From: Congeria kusceri
Lineage: Eukaryota; Mollusca; Bivalvia; Myida; Dreissenidae
Assembly (NCBI GenBank): GCA_027627225.1
Contig: CM051025.1
Coordinates: 74,546,974 to 74,610,973, forward strand
Direction of reading: 5' to 3'
DNA length: 64,000 nt
Shown: piece by piece, positions 1-13,300 of the stretch
Layout: each line of letters starts with the position of its first letter
Position numbering within the stretch: position 1 is the stretch's first letter
Program-made: the position numbers and the translations under genes
The notes under the pieces: model-generated
The model's input: only the letters and a program-made list of their open reading frames with translations
Database searches by the model: none
Told to the model about the DNA's origin: nothing

Positions 1-1340
1 AAATATATGTTGAAACAGAAACCGGTTGTTTTGGAATAATTCGTAGTTGCCTTGTTGCCATCCCGAACAGAATAGAACTATAGTATACCAAATATGGCGG
101 TATTCTACACTGGTACGCTTGGGTAATGGTACGCTTCATCCTGGTACGCTTGGGTAATGGTACGCTTCATATGACATTCTTTTAATTATTATTATTCGAA
201 TATCTATATTTTACTAATCTTCAACACTGGCAAATCTCATCAGTGCCGAAAACAGTTACGGTTTATTCAACTATGTCTGATGTTTGATTTGCAGAAATGA
301 TAGCATCATTTACAACCGGATGATCCCTGAATGCTCCAACTTAGTGTTTTATGCTAATTTATTCGAAATATATTTTAATATCAGTGATGGTAGTGTAATT
401 AATAAAATGCGAAGGAATACATAAAACCATTACATTGTAAAAAGAATTGTCAGTTCAGGTGTTTATGAAATTAAATCACACAAAAAGAGACAAAGCAACG
501 TTTGCAATTTAACTATCTGTCTTCTCTCTCGTGATGTCTTTATTTCATTACACGTATTATCTTAAAACATTTCAGTGCGGCATAATACATTGTGAAATTG
601 CTAACAAGTCCAGACGAAACAATTGATTAGTTTACTTGGCTTGTTATATGTAAATAGTCTGAACATTATATGCCAATCAAAGATGAACACTTTTAGAAAT
701 GCCTTGGCATTTGGATCTATAAATAGTTGTTCAAGAAAATGAAAGTATTTCTTGCACAAGTTGAAACACAAAATTTGTCAGATTTGGGCACTGGAGAGTA
801 ACGTGAGTTATTCTGTTTTAATATAAACAAAGCGAAACACCAGTTGCGACAGCAGGAGAGAACTCTTATTAGCAGCCCTTGGTCTGGCAAGTGACCAATT
901 GCCAAAATCAAAACACAGGACATAACAAAAACACATAAACACAAAACACACATGAATAAAAATGGGTCACCGCCTTGGAACGGTCAATGCAAAGCATCGG
1001 GGGTTTAAACCGGTTTATGTGCGCACGAGCCTCACACTTGGCCCAGAATTATTCACAAAACATGTAAGTGTAAATAAAAATTAACCTCATAGCATCGCTA
1101 TTCGAATTAAACAGCAATAAAAGAGAAAATTATTAAATTTAATTACCATTTAATTACTCAATGGCTAGATGCAAACCAGAGTACCAGAATGGCAACTTTC
1201 TGAGGCACGATGAAATTAAGTCGCAAATGCAATACCAGTTCAATACCAGCTGATACCAAAACATGTCTTTCAGCTTTAAAAAAATGTTTTCTATTATGCA
1301 TGTGTCAATATTTTATAATAATAATATGCAAGTTAACTAG
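1..1340. other. AT-rich intergenic DNA
   Basis: No gene or conserved protein segment is visible on either strand. The only structure I see is a 30 bp duplication at about 111-170 containing the phrase TGGTACGCTTGGGTAATGG twice. Confidence 0.5.
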
Positions 1341-1512
1341 GAGCAACAAACACAGTCGATAAAACGCGAAACCTGTCTCTTTTGTTATCAAAGTGAAAAC
1401 TAGATTTTTAGAAATCTCAATTAAAGAGCAACAAACAAATACAGTCGATAAAACGCGAAACCCGTCTCTTTTGTTATCAATGTGGAAACTAGATTTTTAG
1501 AAATCTCAATAA
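1341..1512. repeat. 85 bp direct duplication
   Basis: Two adjacent copies (about 1341-1425 and 1426-1512) share GAGCAACAAACA near the start, then CAGTCGATAAAACGCGAAAC and AGATTTTTAGAAATCTCAAT. They differ at only a few positions, so the duplication looks recent. No coding potential. Confidence 0.8.
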
Positions 1513-1862
1513 AAAAATCGATATTATAAAACACCTTAGCCACTTCAAGGCACTATCTTGCATAAGAAATTGTTCCAAAATATTTACATTATTACGCAAA
1601 TACCGTATGCTCTTCATCCAACCTACACGGTAATTAATATTAAAAACTGTACCAGGACCATCATATTATACAGCTAAACTACTGATGCATTCTAATTTGT
1701 ATTCAAAACAGCTCTTGGAGATTGAGGGTGTATGCTGTTGCTTACTGAAATTTATTCAAATTAATACTGCTTTTACAACGTACACCCACTGATGCTATAG
1801 TTTTATTTTGCGTTTGCCTGTATACTTATGTATATATACTGATCGACAAAATATAAAAGAAC

Positions 1863-2806
1863 TAGGGATGGGACCGAATGCTGAAATCAATATTCGAATA
1901 TTCGTTTTAGGTATTCAAATATATTCAAATATTCGTGTGTAAATACTACAATATACGGCACTCTGTCCGAATATTTACCTATCCGAAATATGTATCCTAC
2001 GTGTACGTAGTTGTTTTACCTTGTTTCAGTGGTAAATGAGCGATATAACTTAGTGTTAGGCAAATATTAAGACATGTAAGATATTGTTCAATGTATTGTT
2101 ATTTAATTTGTTAATCGTTCCGTACACAAATTTCTCATTACATAGATTACACGTTGCCTGGGTTTTGTCTAACTCGCTTAAGACATGATTCATTTGTATA
2201 TATATGTATATATTTTTTGGCTCCTTTCACGTTGACATGCTGAACTGTTATCATTATGTGTTGTTGACGATGTACTTTGTACAAGTCGAAATAAAGTGTC
2301 GGTCTGTCTAATGACCGCGTAAAGTACTTCCAAGCACATGATGGTGGCACTGTTTATCAATCAAGACATATACGGTGTTGATATAATGGAGAATAATTTA
2401 CAAGTGACGTATATTCAGATTGACCAGATCATGCTAATTTTGTTAAAGAAATTGATTGGCTGATAACCGGCCCAGTTTTGTTATTTGTGGATACAATGCG
2501 TCGTATTCGCGCCTCCTACAAACCGTTCATTCCCTGCCCTTGTAAAGACGTGGCCCCCCTGCTAATTATGAATTGTCGTTTACTGGACATGTTTGGCATG
2601 TGTTGTAAAAACGTTACACGTTATCCCCCCCCCCCCCCCCCCACCTACTAGGCAGGAAATACGACTGGAATTCATGTTAACTTTGCAATAAAACTGGAAA
2701 AAAGTATATTTTTTTAAAAGAACTTTTGTTCTTTAAATTTGAAAATCGAATATTCGTAATCGTTTTTTTATATTCGAATATTATCCGATATTCGGTCCCA
2801 TCCCTA
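1863..2806. mobile_element. Non-autonomous DNA transposon with TAGGGATGGGACCGAAT termini
   Basis: The segment opens with TAGGGATGGGACCGAAT and closes with ATTCGGTCCCATCCCTA, the exact reverse complement. Both ends continue into ATTCGAATATTCG-type palindromic sequence. The interior has no transposase and contains a C homopolymer near 2626-2641. The TAGGG ends and AT-rich subterminal palindromes resemble hAT-type non-autonomous elements; a clean 8 bp target duplication is not visible, so the superfamily is tentative. A related degenerate end (ATTTGAATATTCAAATATTC...ATCCCTA) lies at about 20390-20433. Confidence 0.7.
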
Positions 2807-3559
2807 AAAAAACACATAATAATGTAAAACACACGAAAACCAAGTTTTCTGGCACAGTATCTGTGGAAAATTATTCCAGACTGTATATATTTAAAGAAAT
2901 ATAATAAACCAAGGTTCTTGCCTAAAAGCTGTTCAATGCTAAAAATCCAGCATAGCATTACACGTTTAAATAAGTTTTTATTACAAAGTAGTGGTTATTT
3001 ATAAAAATTATATTGTCACCACAAAAAAGCGGCCAAAAATAACATACAAAGATGGATGTTGAATGTTTATTTAAAATAATGTACGACTAAACAAAGGTTG
3101 CTACATTGTTATAAATAATTAATCGATATCTATTTAAAAAAAATAAATTACATCATCGGACTAGAGTATTGGTTCCGCATTCGAAAGTGTACATGCACGT
3201 CCGAGTGTTTTAACGTAACAAGACATACTTCATACACACACGAATACAACTCGTCAATCATTCAAAGGAACATCATTAATATAATTAATAGCCTTCTGAA
3301 ATACTAACTGCATGTTATGAATAACAATGTAATAGCTCGGACAAATTAACCTGACACTGATATGTATGTATGAATATTAGACAATTACAAATCCGTTATG
3401 ATGAATATATTAGTTTCCGTACTGGAATTATGTTAAATCTATGTGAATACAGTTATGGTAAATAAATAAACACATGAAACTGCGAATAAATATAGGAAAT
3501 TGGATAAGCGCATCATTATCGAGTTCATGGGTGTCGGATAAATTTGTTCTATCTATAAT

Positions 3560-4280
3560 CAACAACATCAGAACCATGGTGGCCCAAAGCGCTCACCTGA
3601 GAACTGGCACAGATGAAGACCATACTGTTATGACCGGTGTGAAAATTACGGTATCTGAACAATACACGTTTCCGCAAATGGGGATATTATCGGTTTGATT
3701 TAAAACATCGGTAAGTGCAATGGGCTAACTTAATTACCAGTTGGGTAGTGGATGTGCGGTGTTTTTTCTTATGTGGTTCTCAATTAATTGTTCTCGATAT
3801 TCTTACCTGACCCGTTTTCATTATGTCAGTGACAATTCTGGAAAATGCAAAAACAGTAGATTTTGATGTCTTTTCGCAGACAGTTTTGGAGAACTAGTTG
3901 CAATACGATAATTGCGATCGCTGTGCTATAAGGTCAAGCTCTGCTTGGTCATACGCAAACTGTGTATGTTTGGTAAAGATTGAATAAAAAAAACGTGTGT
4001 GCGAGCCAATCACTGATAACGTGTTCATGTTTTTTTCAACACACAGGGGGCAATAACTCCGGTGTTTCTGACCTGATCATGCTTATATTCGACTTCACCT
4101 GTAACTTTACGTTCATAGACAAACTGTGCACGATTTGTGAAGATTCGATGAAAACTGGAGTCTCTGTCCTGAATAATGTCCATTTTTGTATATTTTTTTC
4201 ACAAGCAAAGGGCAATAAATCTGGTGTTTCTGGCCCGATTTTGCTTATATCCGACTTCATGCTTAGGTGAACTAATCAAA
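3560..4280 (+). repeat. Decayed interspersed repeat with ~150 bp internal tandem units
   Basis: Starts near the phrase ATGGTGGCCCAAAGCGCTCA, which recurs in diverged form at about 12977 (ATCATGGCCCAAAGCGTTCA), so it is a family end. About 4040-4260 holds two related units, each with GGGCAATAA, GGTGTTTCTG and GCTTATATxCGACTTCA. Short open frames here show no conserved protein. Confidence 0.55.
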
Positions 4281-5020
4281 ATGGTGTAGCATCTAGATCA
4301 AACCCGGTAAGTTCGTGTCCACCTACAAGTTCGTGTTTGAAACTCTTACGTCATTTTCGATGCAATGATGCAACCTCTAGTGCCCGAATTCTACGCATAT
4401 TTGGCCAGAAGAATATCTCGACTCAAAACAGCAAATACAGATGTAAAGTATACGTTTACATTACAATGTGTTTTTTTTTTGTATGAATTGCATTTGTTAT
4501 GCACTGTTTTCAGTTGAATTAACTTTCAAAAATTGTGGGTAACATTGACCTGGTTTTTACATTCCATTAGAATATATGCTTCAATTCACGCCATTTTTCA
4601 TTTTTTACAAAGATCTAAGATACGTGGAACCGAACAATACAGATACCTTTCCATTTCATGAAATGAAATCGTGATTATTTGATAGCCATTATGTAAGCAT
4701 ATGTTTGTAGCCACCAGTATCATCCTGATTTGTATACGGTAATAGGCAATGAGCGAATTCATGTATCACAGTTGAAGTCAACTGCATTGGTGCTACGTGA
4801 TGAGGAATATTGTGAATGGAGTGTACATATCCGTTTTCCAAGTTCGTGTATCCTTAACATCCTTGTAGTTGATTATCATGAATATAGACATCCAGAACAG
4901 GAAAACTGACATTTCTGTCCGAACGTAAGGCTTTTCAAGAATCCAAGAAAAAGTAATAAAAGAAACAAGCGCCATGTTACCTAGAATTACATGATCAGGA
5001 TAGGGTTGAAGTGCATAAGA

Positions 5021-5269
5021 GGCGCGTCGTGGGAAAATCGAACTTAATGCATGTGCGTAAAGTGTCGTCTCGGATTAGTCCGCACAGGCTAATCCGTGAC
5101 GGCACTTTCCGCCTACAGTGTAATTATGTTTAGAAGAGATTTCCGTGAAACAGAAAATACCATAAAAGCGGAAAATGCCGTCCTAAATTAGCCTGTGCGG
5201 ACTGCACAGGCTAATCCGGGACGACACTTTACGCACCTGCATTAAGACCGGTTTTCTCACCACGCGCCA
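5021..5269. mobile_element. Complete MITE, ~249 bp, long terminal inverted repeats
   Basis: About 50 bp at the left end (GGCGCGTCGTGGGAAAA...CTTAATGCATGTGCGTAAAG) is repeated inverted at the right end. Each arm carries an inner palindrome around GATTAGxCxGCACAGGCTAATC. It encodes nothing. Further copies of the family lie at 21757-22012 (complete) and as two halves at 11622-11770 and 12478-12602. Confidence 0.88.
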
Positions 5270-5839
5270 CATTTTATTTATTTTGAACATAAAGAGGGAC
5301 TGTCTGATTTTAATAGATCTATTAAAGCCGTTTTATATATCATTAATAAACGTCAACATGGACAAAAACTATTTCTCCTATCAAAAAATGCAAATAAATT
5401 ATATATTTTTGTCGATACAGACCCGTTTATTCTACAGCAACGGCTGCATTCGGTTTTGAATCAGAAAACAAGAACTGTGCATGCGTCATCAATCGATCTG
5501 ACTCGTCTAGACGCTCGAGATACATATATGTAATAGTTTGCTGCGCAGGGAAGTATTTTTTTATTTTTAAATTTCTATCTTTAAGCGCATTTCTGAATAT
5601 AGGTTATTCTCAACATTTATTATAATATTATTTTAAAATATACTGACATCATTAGAATCAATTGATGGTTTAACATTTTAAGTTTCGCACACAAACGTAC
5701 AGTCCTGCTGCAATTACTTCCATAATATATGCAGTAATAAACATAACATACAGTTGATGTTAAAACATGTTATATAAATGTATATCTTTTGAAAAGCCAT
5801 TGTTGCTTAACCTGTCATGGAAAAGTAATATGCAGTTTG

Positions 5840-6008
5840 TAGTTCTGAATACTCGTAGATTTCAGACTCAGAAATATGCTATGATTAATGTAACCACATG
5901 CATATTTTACTATGCTATTAATGAAACAACTTGTATATTTTTAAAATATATTGCTGTTTCATTAATAGCATAGTTCTCAGTCGGAAATCTACGAGTATTC
6001 AGAACTAT
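5840..6008. repeat. Imperfect hairpin-forming inverted repeat
   Basis: The left arm begins TAGTTCTGAATACTCGTAGA and the right arm ends TCTACGAGTATTCAGAACTA. An inner pair (CTATTAATGAAACAAC against GTTTCATTAATAG) adds a second stem. Size and symmetry fit a foldback MITE. No transposase, and the single open frame crossing it has no recognisable domain. Confidence 0.8.
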
Positions 6009-6142
6009 AAAGTTATCAATATTTGTACCACATTAAATGACATGGTAGAACAAATAATCATCACAGTTTAAACATCCTTAATACTGGTACATTTAGCTTG
6101 TCTTTTTCTGTTAATTTCGCATCGCAATCCTATATGCACGCC

Positions 6143-6950
6143 TTGGGTAGTACTTGCTTACTTATGGTTACATACCAGTCAATAGTCGGGAATACCAGCC
6201 TTGGGTAGTACTTGCTTACTTATGGTTACATACCAGTCAATAGTCGGGAATACCAGCCTTGGGTAGTACTTGCTTACTGATGGTTACATACCAGTCAATA
6301 GTCGGGAATACCAGCATTGGGTAGTACTTGCTTACTTATGGTTACATACCAGTCAATAGTCGGGAATACCAGCCTTGGGTAGTACTTGCTTACTTATGGT
6401 TACATACCAGTCAATAGTCGGGAATACCAGCCTTGGGTAATACTTGCTTACTTATGGTTACATACCAGTCAATAGTCGGGACCAGCCTTGGATAGTACTT
6501 GCTTACTTATGGTTACATACCAGTCAATAGTCGGGAATACCAGCCTTGGGTAGTACTTGCTTACTTATGGTTACATACCAGTCAATAGTCGGGAATACCA
6601 GCCTTGGGTAGTACTTGCTTACTTATGGTTACATACCAGTCAATAGTCGGGAATACCAGCCTTGGGTAGTACTTGCTTAGTTATGGTTACATACCCGTCA
6701 ATAGTCGGGAATAACTGCCTTGGGTAGTACTTGCTTACTTATGGTTACATACCAGTCAATAGTCGGGAATACCAGCCTTGGGTAGTACTTGCTTACTTAT
6801 GGTTACATACCCGTCAATAGTCGGGAATGACTGCCTTGGGTAGTACTTGCTTACTTATGGTTACATACCAGTCAATAGTCGGGAATACCAGCCTTGGGTA
6901 GTACTTGCTAACTTATGGTTACATACCAGTCAATAGTCGGGAATAACCTA
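6143..6950. repeat. 58 bp minisatellite, about 14 copies
   Basis: The unit begins TTGGGTAGTACTTGCTTACT and ends GTCGGGAATACCAGCC, repeated head-to-tail with only scattered substitutions and one 3 bp deletion near 6480. High identity suggests recent expansion or homogenisation. It lies about 170 bp beyond the likely polyadenylation signal of the DOLK gene, so it is probably outside that transcript. Confidence 0.95.
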
Positions 6951-7118
6951 GTGGCACACTCGAAACTAGGCCGTACATATCAAATAGTTCGTTTTTCTCC
7001 TGTTAAAAGAGACATTTCACATAACGGACATTGGTTTAATGGTTATTTCCTGAAAATGATATGTCTATTAGGCATTTTCAGGTGACACCCAATTACTTGA
7101 AATTTAAATTTTCTGCAG

Positions 7119-7124
7119 TTTATT
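7119..7124 (-). terminator. Candidate polyadenylation signal for DOLK
   Basis: AATAAA on the minus strand, about 270 bp beyond the DOLK stop codon and before the 58 bp minisatellite. Position fits, but no transcript evidence is available here. Confidence 0.4.
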
Positions 7125-7394
7125 TATATGAGGTTAATCAAGGGAGCTGCATATTCTTAGAAGTAACATAAAGTATCTTCTTTTTAATTTTGTGAGAAGA
7201 GCGAACCATCTTTACAAAGCCACCAGATTTGAAATAGAGGAAAGTGGTGAAGGACCCCAGGAGAAGTTTGCTACTTTACAATGGAACCCTTAGGAGATTT
7301 GATTTACTGGTTTCTAACATAATGGCATCGTGGAAATAGAAACTACAAACTTGGTCCTTTCACTGGCCTTTGGGACGGCATATTTATGTAAATA

Positions 7395-10300
7395 TCACAG
7401 TCTTGTCATGGTCATAAATGTGAACACTGGCACCACGAGGTTGTCTATCTGCTCTGTACAACTCTCTAGAACTGCATTGCAGACAATCGTAAATAAAACT
7501 GGCAGCGAAAACCATGCATTTGTCACACCTTAAACAGAATTATAAATCTTGTTCTAAAAAGTTCTGAATAATGTAAATTATTTAAAACAAACAACAAATA
7601 AGAATAAGATCTATGTTTTTACTGAATGTCATCATGTCAGCTTATTATATAATATTTCAATTCCAATTATTTGTTGTTAGTTTCTGCAAAAATCATAATG
7701 TTTATACTACAAAAGCATGGTAGAAAACAAAGAAGCAATGACTGGAAAAACAGGGACATTGCACAAGACAGTTAAGTTAAAGCATTCGAAATATTACAAT
7801 TCAAGAAATATAATTAAGCTGTCGTCTTCTAGACAACGATTATACTGTACGTCTGGGTTACCTATGAGTGCAAGGCAACTGACTGCCAATAACTGGAACA
7901 CTATTGATGCCGCCGTTCCTTCCAATGTTTTGTGGGAATCTGAAACAAGATGCAAACTTATTTGTTATGTTTGAAAAGCAGAACATATGAAAAATAAGGG
8001 TGAACAAGCTGAATTGATTGTCAAATGGGTTGTGCTGCCCCTAACATGTGGTTATTTTCTCTGAAGCGAGTAAATAATTAAATAAAACAAGTGCTGTCAC
8101 TACAATGTGACATATACCCCTGAATGCTCTTTTGTCAAAAATGAAAACAGAATGATGGAGATTGCTTGACAATAAGGAAGTATTTGAAGTTTCAATTAAA
8201 TACCTTTGAAGTATTCAAGATATTGGACTATATGAAAAACTTTAAGCAAAATTTTCTCAGATAAAAAGGGGCATAAATCTGTCCAAAAAAAACAACAGAG
8301 TTATGGGCGTTGCTTTCCCTGGTGAAGATGTTGATAGCAAATAAGTATTTTAAGTTTAAAGTAAATACATTTGATAGTATTCAAGATACTGAACTTTATG
8401 AAAAAAAAAGTTAACCTTGGCCGGACGGACTTACAGACGGACAGACCGATTTTAATATTTGGGGGCCTTAAAAAAATATAAATTACTTATGCATTACCAC
8501 TTAGTTGCTATGTGCAAAACACATTTAAATGGTTGCAAAACAGATTAGACAAACAGAACCGAGTGAAACAACAATCACCACTGAAAGTCTGCAATCAATA
8601 TCACTTACATAGCCTTACCCTTATATCACTAGCACATTACTAGCAAAACTGCAAATATCATTGCGCTTAGAACATACAAGTATTATATATTCTCTGACTT
8701 TCATAATACATACATATGTATATTTTTCTGCATTACACTACATTTCAAAAATCGTACACAACAATGATGCATATATTTCAAATAAATGCAGATAGTGTAA
8801 GTATGATTTTTGTGTACATGATGCTCATTGCCTCCAGATACTAGTTTTACCCACCTGGCCATGTATGGACTCCCAATGCTTGAAAATACCCACCTGGCCA
8901 TTTATGCACTCCCACTACCCGACCATACCCACCTGGAAATTTATGGACTCCCAATGCCCGACCATTACCACCTGGCCATTTATGCACTCCCAATGCCCGA
9001 CCATACCCACCTGGCCACGTATGGACTCCCAATGCCCGACCATACCCAAATGGCCATTTATGGACCCCCAATGCCAGACCATACCCACCTCACCATTTAT
9101 GCACTCCCAATGCCAGACCAAACCCACCTCACCATTTATGAACTCCCAATGCCCGACCATACCCACCTGGCCATTTATGGACCCCCAATGCCCGACCATT
9201 CCCACCTGGCCATTTATGGACTCCCAATGCCCGACCATATCCACCGGCCATGTATGGACACCCAATGCCCGACCATACCCACCTTGCCGTGTATGGACCC
9301 TCAATGCCCGACCATTACCACCTGGCCATTTATGGACCCCAAATGCCCCACCATACCCACCTGGCCATTTATGGACTCCCAATGCCCGACCATACCCACA
9401 GGCCATGTATGGACCCCCAAAGCCCGACCATACCCACCTGGCCATTTATGGATCCCCAATGCCCGACCATACCCACCTGGCCATTTATGGACCCCTAATG
9501 CCCAACCATACCCACCTGGCCATTTACGGACCCCAAATGCCTGACCATACCCACCTGGCCATTTATGGACCCCCAATGCCCGACCATACCCACCTGGCCA
9601 TTTATGGACTCCAGATGCCCAACGATACCCACCTGGCCATTTATGGGCTCCCAATGCCCGACCAACCACAGAGGCTGCACTGTCACCCACACCAATTGAG
9701 AGCAGACCAGAGAACAGCGACACATGGGCAGCCTCCACTACAAACATTACACAAAACAAATTACACAGAATAAATACAAGTATTAAAATATATAAATAGC
9801 AGTGCGATCTCGATCAACATTTTGATAGCATTAATAAATAACATTTGACTGTAATGACCATACAAACAGTTTAAGCATTCATAAAATCATGTTTACAAAT
9901 GACATAATATTCACTCTAGGTTATTAAGTTAACTTTTTCAAATGAATGCTAGTTTGTTAATCTGAATGAACACCCTGTACAATCCAAAAAGGCATTCATC
10001 TGATAGATGTGCATCCCAAAAACCCATAGGTTTCATTTGAACAATGATCACTGGGTAAGACACAATTGAATAACTCATGGTCCTTTATTTTGGACAACTA
10101 GCTAATTGTCCATATTCTTACAACGCGGTACACAACACACATGAAATAATTTTTTTTTAATTAAAACTGGGTTCACTGCATTGGGACTGTCAATGAAAGG
10201 TATTGTGTGTTTACAGTTTTAAACAATTTTAAGGCAGACCAAACATCACACTTGGATGATGAATAATCAACATAAAGGTACATTTTAAATATACCTGGCA

Positions 10301-13300
10301 ACAGATAAGAAGCATATTTGCGTACATACCCAATTCTGAAACACCATTTATAAATTAATTTAGAATTTAATGAATGACAAAACTCAATTCTTATTCTGAA
10401 TACTCAAAAATCTCCAAAACGATTGCGTAAAGATTGGTCAATGTTAATTTTTAACTGATAAGTCATTTAGTGAAAATATGAGTGCAAGCTTATTATGACA
10501 TGTAACCTGTTGTATTTTGATTGCATCATTCAGGCGTTGTTGTAAAAGGGTAGGCATATTGATGGAATCTGTGTTAGTTTTCCAACAATCAATAAATGTA
10601 AATAAGGTGACATAATTTCTCCATTAAATCACTCAGTACTCAGTATTTTAAAAACAATGGGATAATACTCAATTTTGGCAAAATCCTTATATGTTGCTCT
10701 GTACCAGTAAACAAATATTAACCATAACACTGGGTGTATAAAACAGTTCTGTTGAATATGACAATTTAACTACTGGTAAAATGAAAACAATACCTGAAAA
10801 CTTCAAAGAAAAATAATCTAATATACAAAATAATTTTACTAATATGTTAACATCTTTCTGCCCATATAATATGTGCTGAAAAAGCAATACATAACTCAGA
10901 ATGGTTGCCGAAAGTTATTAGGATTAAGATGGAAATGTGTATGGACAACTGAAACAGTTAATAATTACTTTCTTTCATCTCTCTGAATCATAGCTCGGCC
11001 CCTTGGGAACTCTTGGTATAGCGTTCAATGCATTTATTCTGTATGTCAAAATATTCATTAAGAGAGACTTATGAGTCTGATAGAGCGTTCACAAATCCAG
11101 ACAGGAACATAGATTGCAGAATCTAGTTAGATGGAGCAAGCCGTCTGAATTTTACCAGTCGGTCTAAGTTTCGGTCTAAGATGAACAACTGCAACAAACT
11201 TTCAAAATAGAATGGACAGCATATTTGCCCAAGAAACAAGATTTGTTAAAGGATATGCTGTATGTCCCACCAAAGCCTTTGCTTGTCAGAGAAAGGCACA
11301 AATGATGAACCTGTATGCAAAGTCATATAAACATCCATTTATGCATTCAAGAATTAGAGGATGGACACAGAATATACAGCACGGGCAGCATCTCTGAGTA
11401 CATTGAAGATAAGAGTTTTGGTTCTTGTTCCTGATAAACCCTTTAGGCACTGATAAACATTTATTCAAAATCATATTAATAGCATTTTATGGATTAAAGA
11501 GTTAGAGGACAGACACCAAAAATACAGCAAGGGCAGTAAGTCTGAGAACATTGAAGATAGTTGTGTTTCTTGTTCATGATGCACCTTTAGGCTTTGATGA
11601 TCATTTCAGCAAAATTATATGGCATGTCGTGAGAAAACCGGTCTTAATGCATGTGCGTAAAGTGTCGTCCCGGATTAGCCTGTGCAGTCCGCACTGGCTA
11701 ATCCAGGACGGCACTTTCCGCTTTTAGGGTATTTTCTGTTTCAAGGAAGTCTCTTCTAAACATATATCACATATGGTCAAACTTCCACACCCCTTAGTGG
11801 CCATGTTTTTGTAATGAATCAATATGAATAGAAAGAATTTGGTAGAGGGTCAACTAAGGAATATTTCTGTGAAATTATTTTTAAAATCCTGCCAGTGGTT
11901 CCCGACAAGAAGATTTTTTATGTTTGTAATATACCCATATAAGGACAACTGCTCTGCCCCTTGCTGGCCATGTTTTTTTTAACTAATCACAACGATTTGA
12001 AGGAATTTGTTAGAGGGCCACCCAAAGAATACTTATGTGAAAACTAATTTCAAATACAGCCAGTGGTTTCAGACAAGAGGATTTTCAAAGTTTTCAATAT
12101 ACCCATATAAGGAAACCTACCCCACCCCCTGGAGGCCATGTTTTTTAATGCATTAAAATGATTTTTAGGAATATGGAAGAGGGTCACCCGAGGAACGTTT
12201 CTGTGAACTTTCTGTGAAAGTTTTCAATATAGCCATAAAAGGAAAATTGCCCTGCCCCCTGGTGGCCATGTTTTGTAATGAATCAAAATGATTTTTAGGA
12301 ATTTGGTAGAGGGTCACCCAAGGAACATTTCTGTAAAAACTGTGTTCAAATCCAGCCAGTGGTTTCTGACAATAAGACTTTTTAAAGTTTCCAGTGTTTT
12401 AAGCTTTTGGTTGCCATGGCAACTAGAGTTTTACAGATATTCCTTTGATATGAAGGAATTTGGTTAAGGACCAACCCGCCTACAGTGGATTTGTGTTTAA
12501 AAGAGCCTTCCAGGTACTGTATGACTTATTGAATGTTAAAAGCGGAAAGTGCCTGGACAACACTTTACACCAATGCATTAAGCCAGGTTTTCCCACGACA
12601 CGCCTATCCTCAATTACCTGTGTGTGGTAGAAACCAGAGGGGGAGTGAGCAGCCCACAATGAGGTAGAGAGGGGTTAGGATTACCTCCCCTCTATCCTGT
12701 CTGTCTACAAACACTGTCATGTGGGAGTTCAACAGTTTTCCAATTGGTGGCAGTTGTAAGTACCGTACAAACTGGAATTGGAAAGATGTCAATTATAAGC
12801 AAGGATATAAGAAGTCACACTGAATGTGAAAGTGGTCAAAGTTAGAATAAACAATTAAAACATTCATTTAAATGTATTGTAAAAGTTTCTAATTGAATGT
12901 TTAAGCTTCTGTTATACCCAGCATCAGGAAACAATTTGGATGTTAGATAATGTTCAAAATAAACAAGAGGGTCATCATGGCCCAAAGCGTTCACCTGAAT
13001 ACTGGCAATGACAGACTAGCTCTGACATCTGAATGTCATCGCCTACAAAATAACACACATCAGACAGATATCTGACTGTTGTTGACCTGGCAATAGACAG
13101 ATGCAATACAGATGCCTGTCTGGCCTACTTCTGTTATTCACCTGGCAATTGACAGGTGCAATACAGATGCATTCACAGTCGAAACTGTTGCATATGTTCA
13201 AGTAAGAATTAAAACCCTTCTGGTACTAAAACTGCCTGGGGAAGGCCTAGATGGACTGACGTTTGGACAGAGAAGTGCAATGCTAAATGCCTCCGACTTT

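Noticed and set aside
6143..6950. Regularly spaced repeats that could suggest CRISPR
   Set aside because: Adjacent units are identical along their whole length with no variable spacers, there are no cas genes, and the genome is eukaryotic. The same applies to 8848-9640 and 14061-14406.
8828..9773. Long open frames on both strands (up to 302 codons) rich in HLAIYGLPMPDH or VHKWPGGYGRAL repeats
   Set aside because: They are by-products of a 39 bp unit, a multiple of three, which keeps several frames open. Only the first 105 nt (9737-9633) are DOLK coding sequence.
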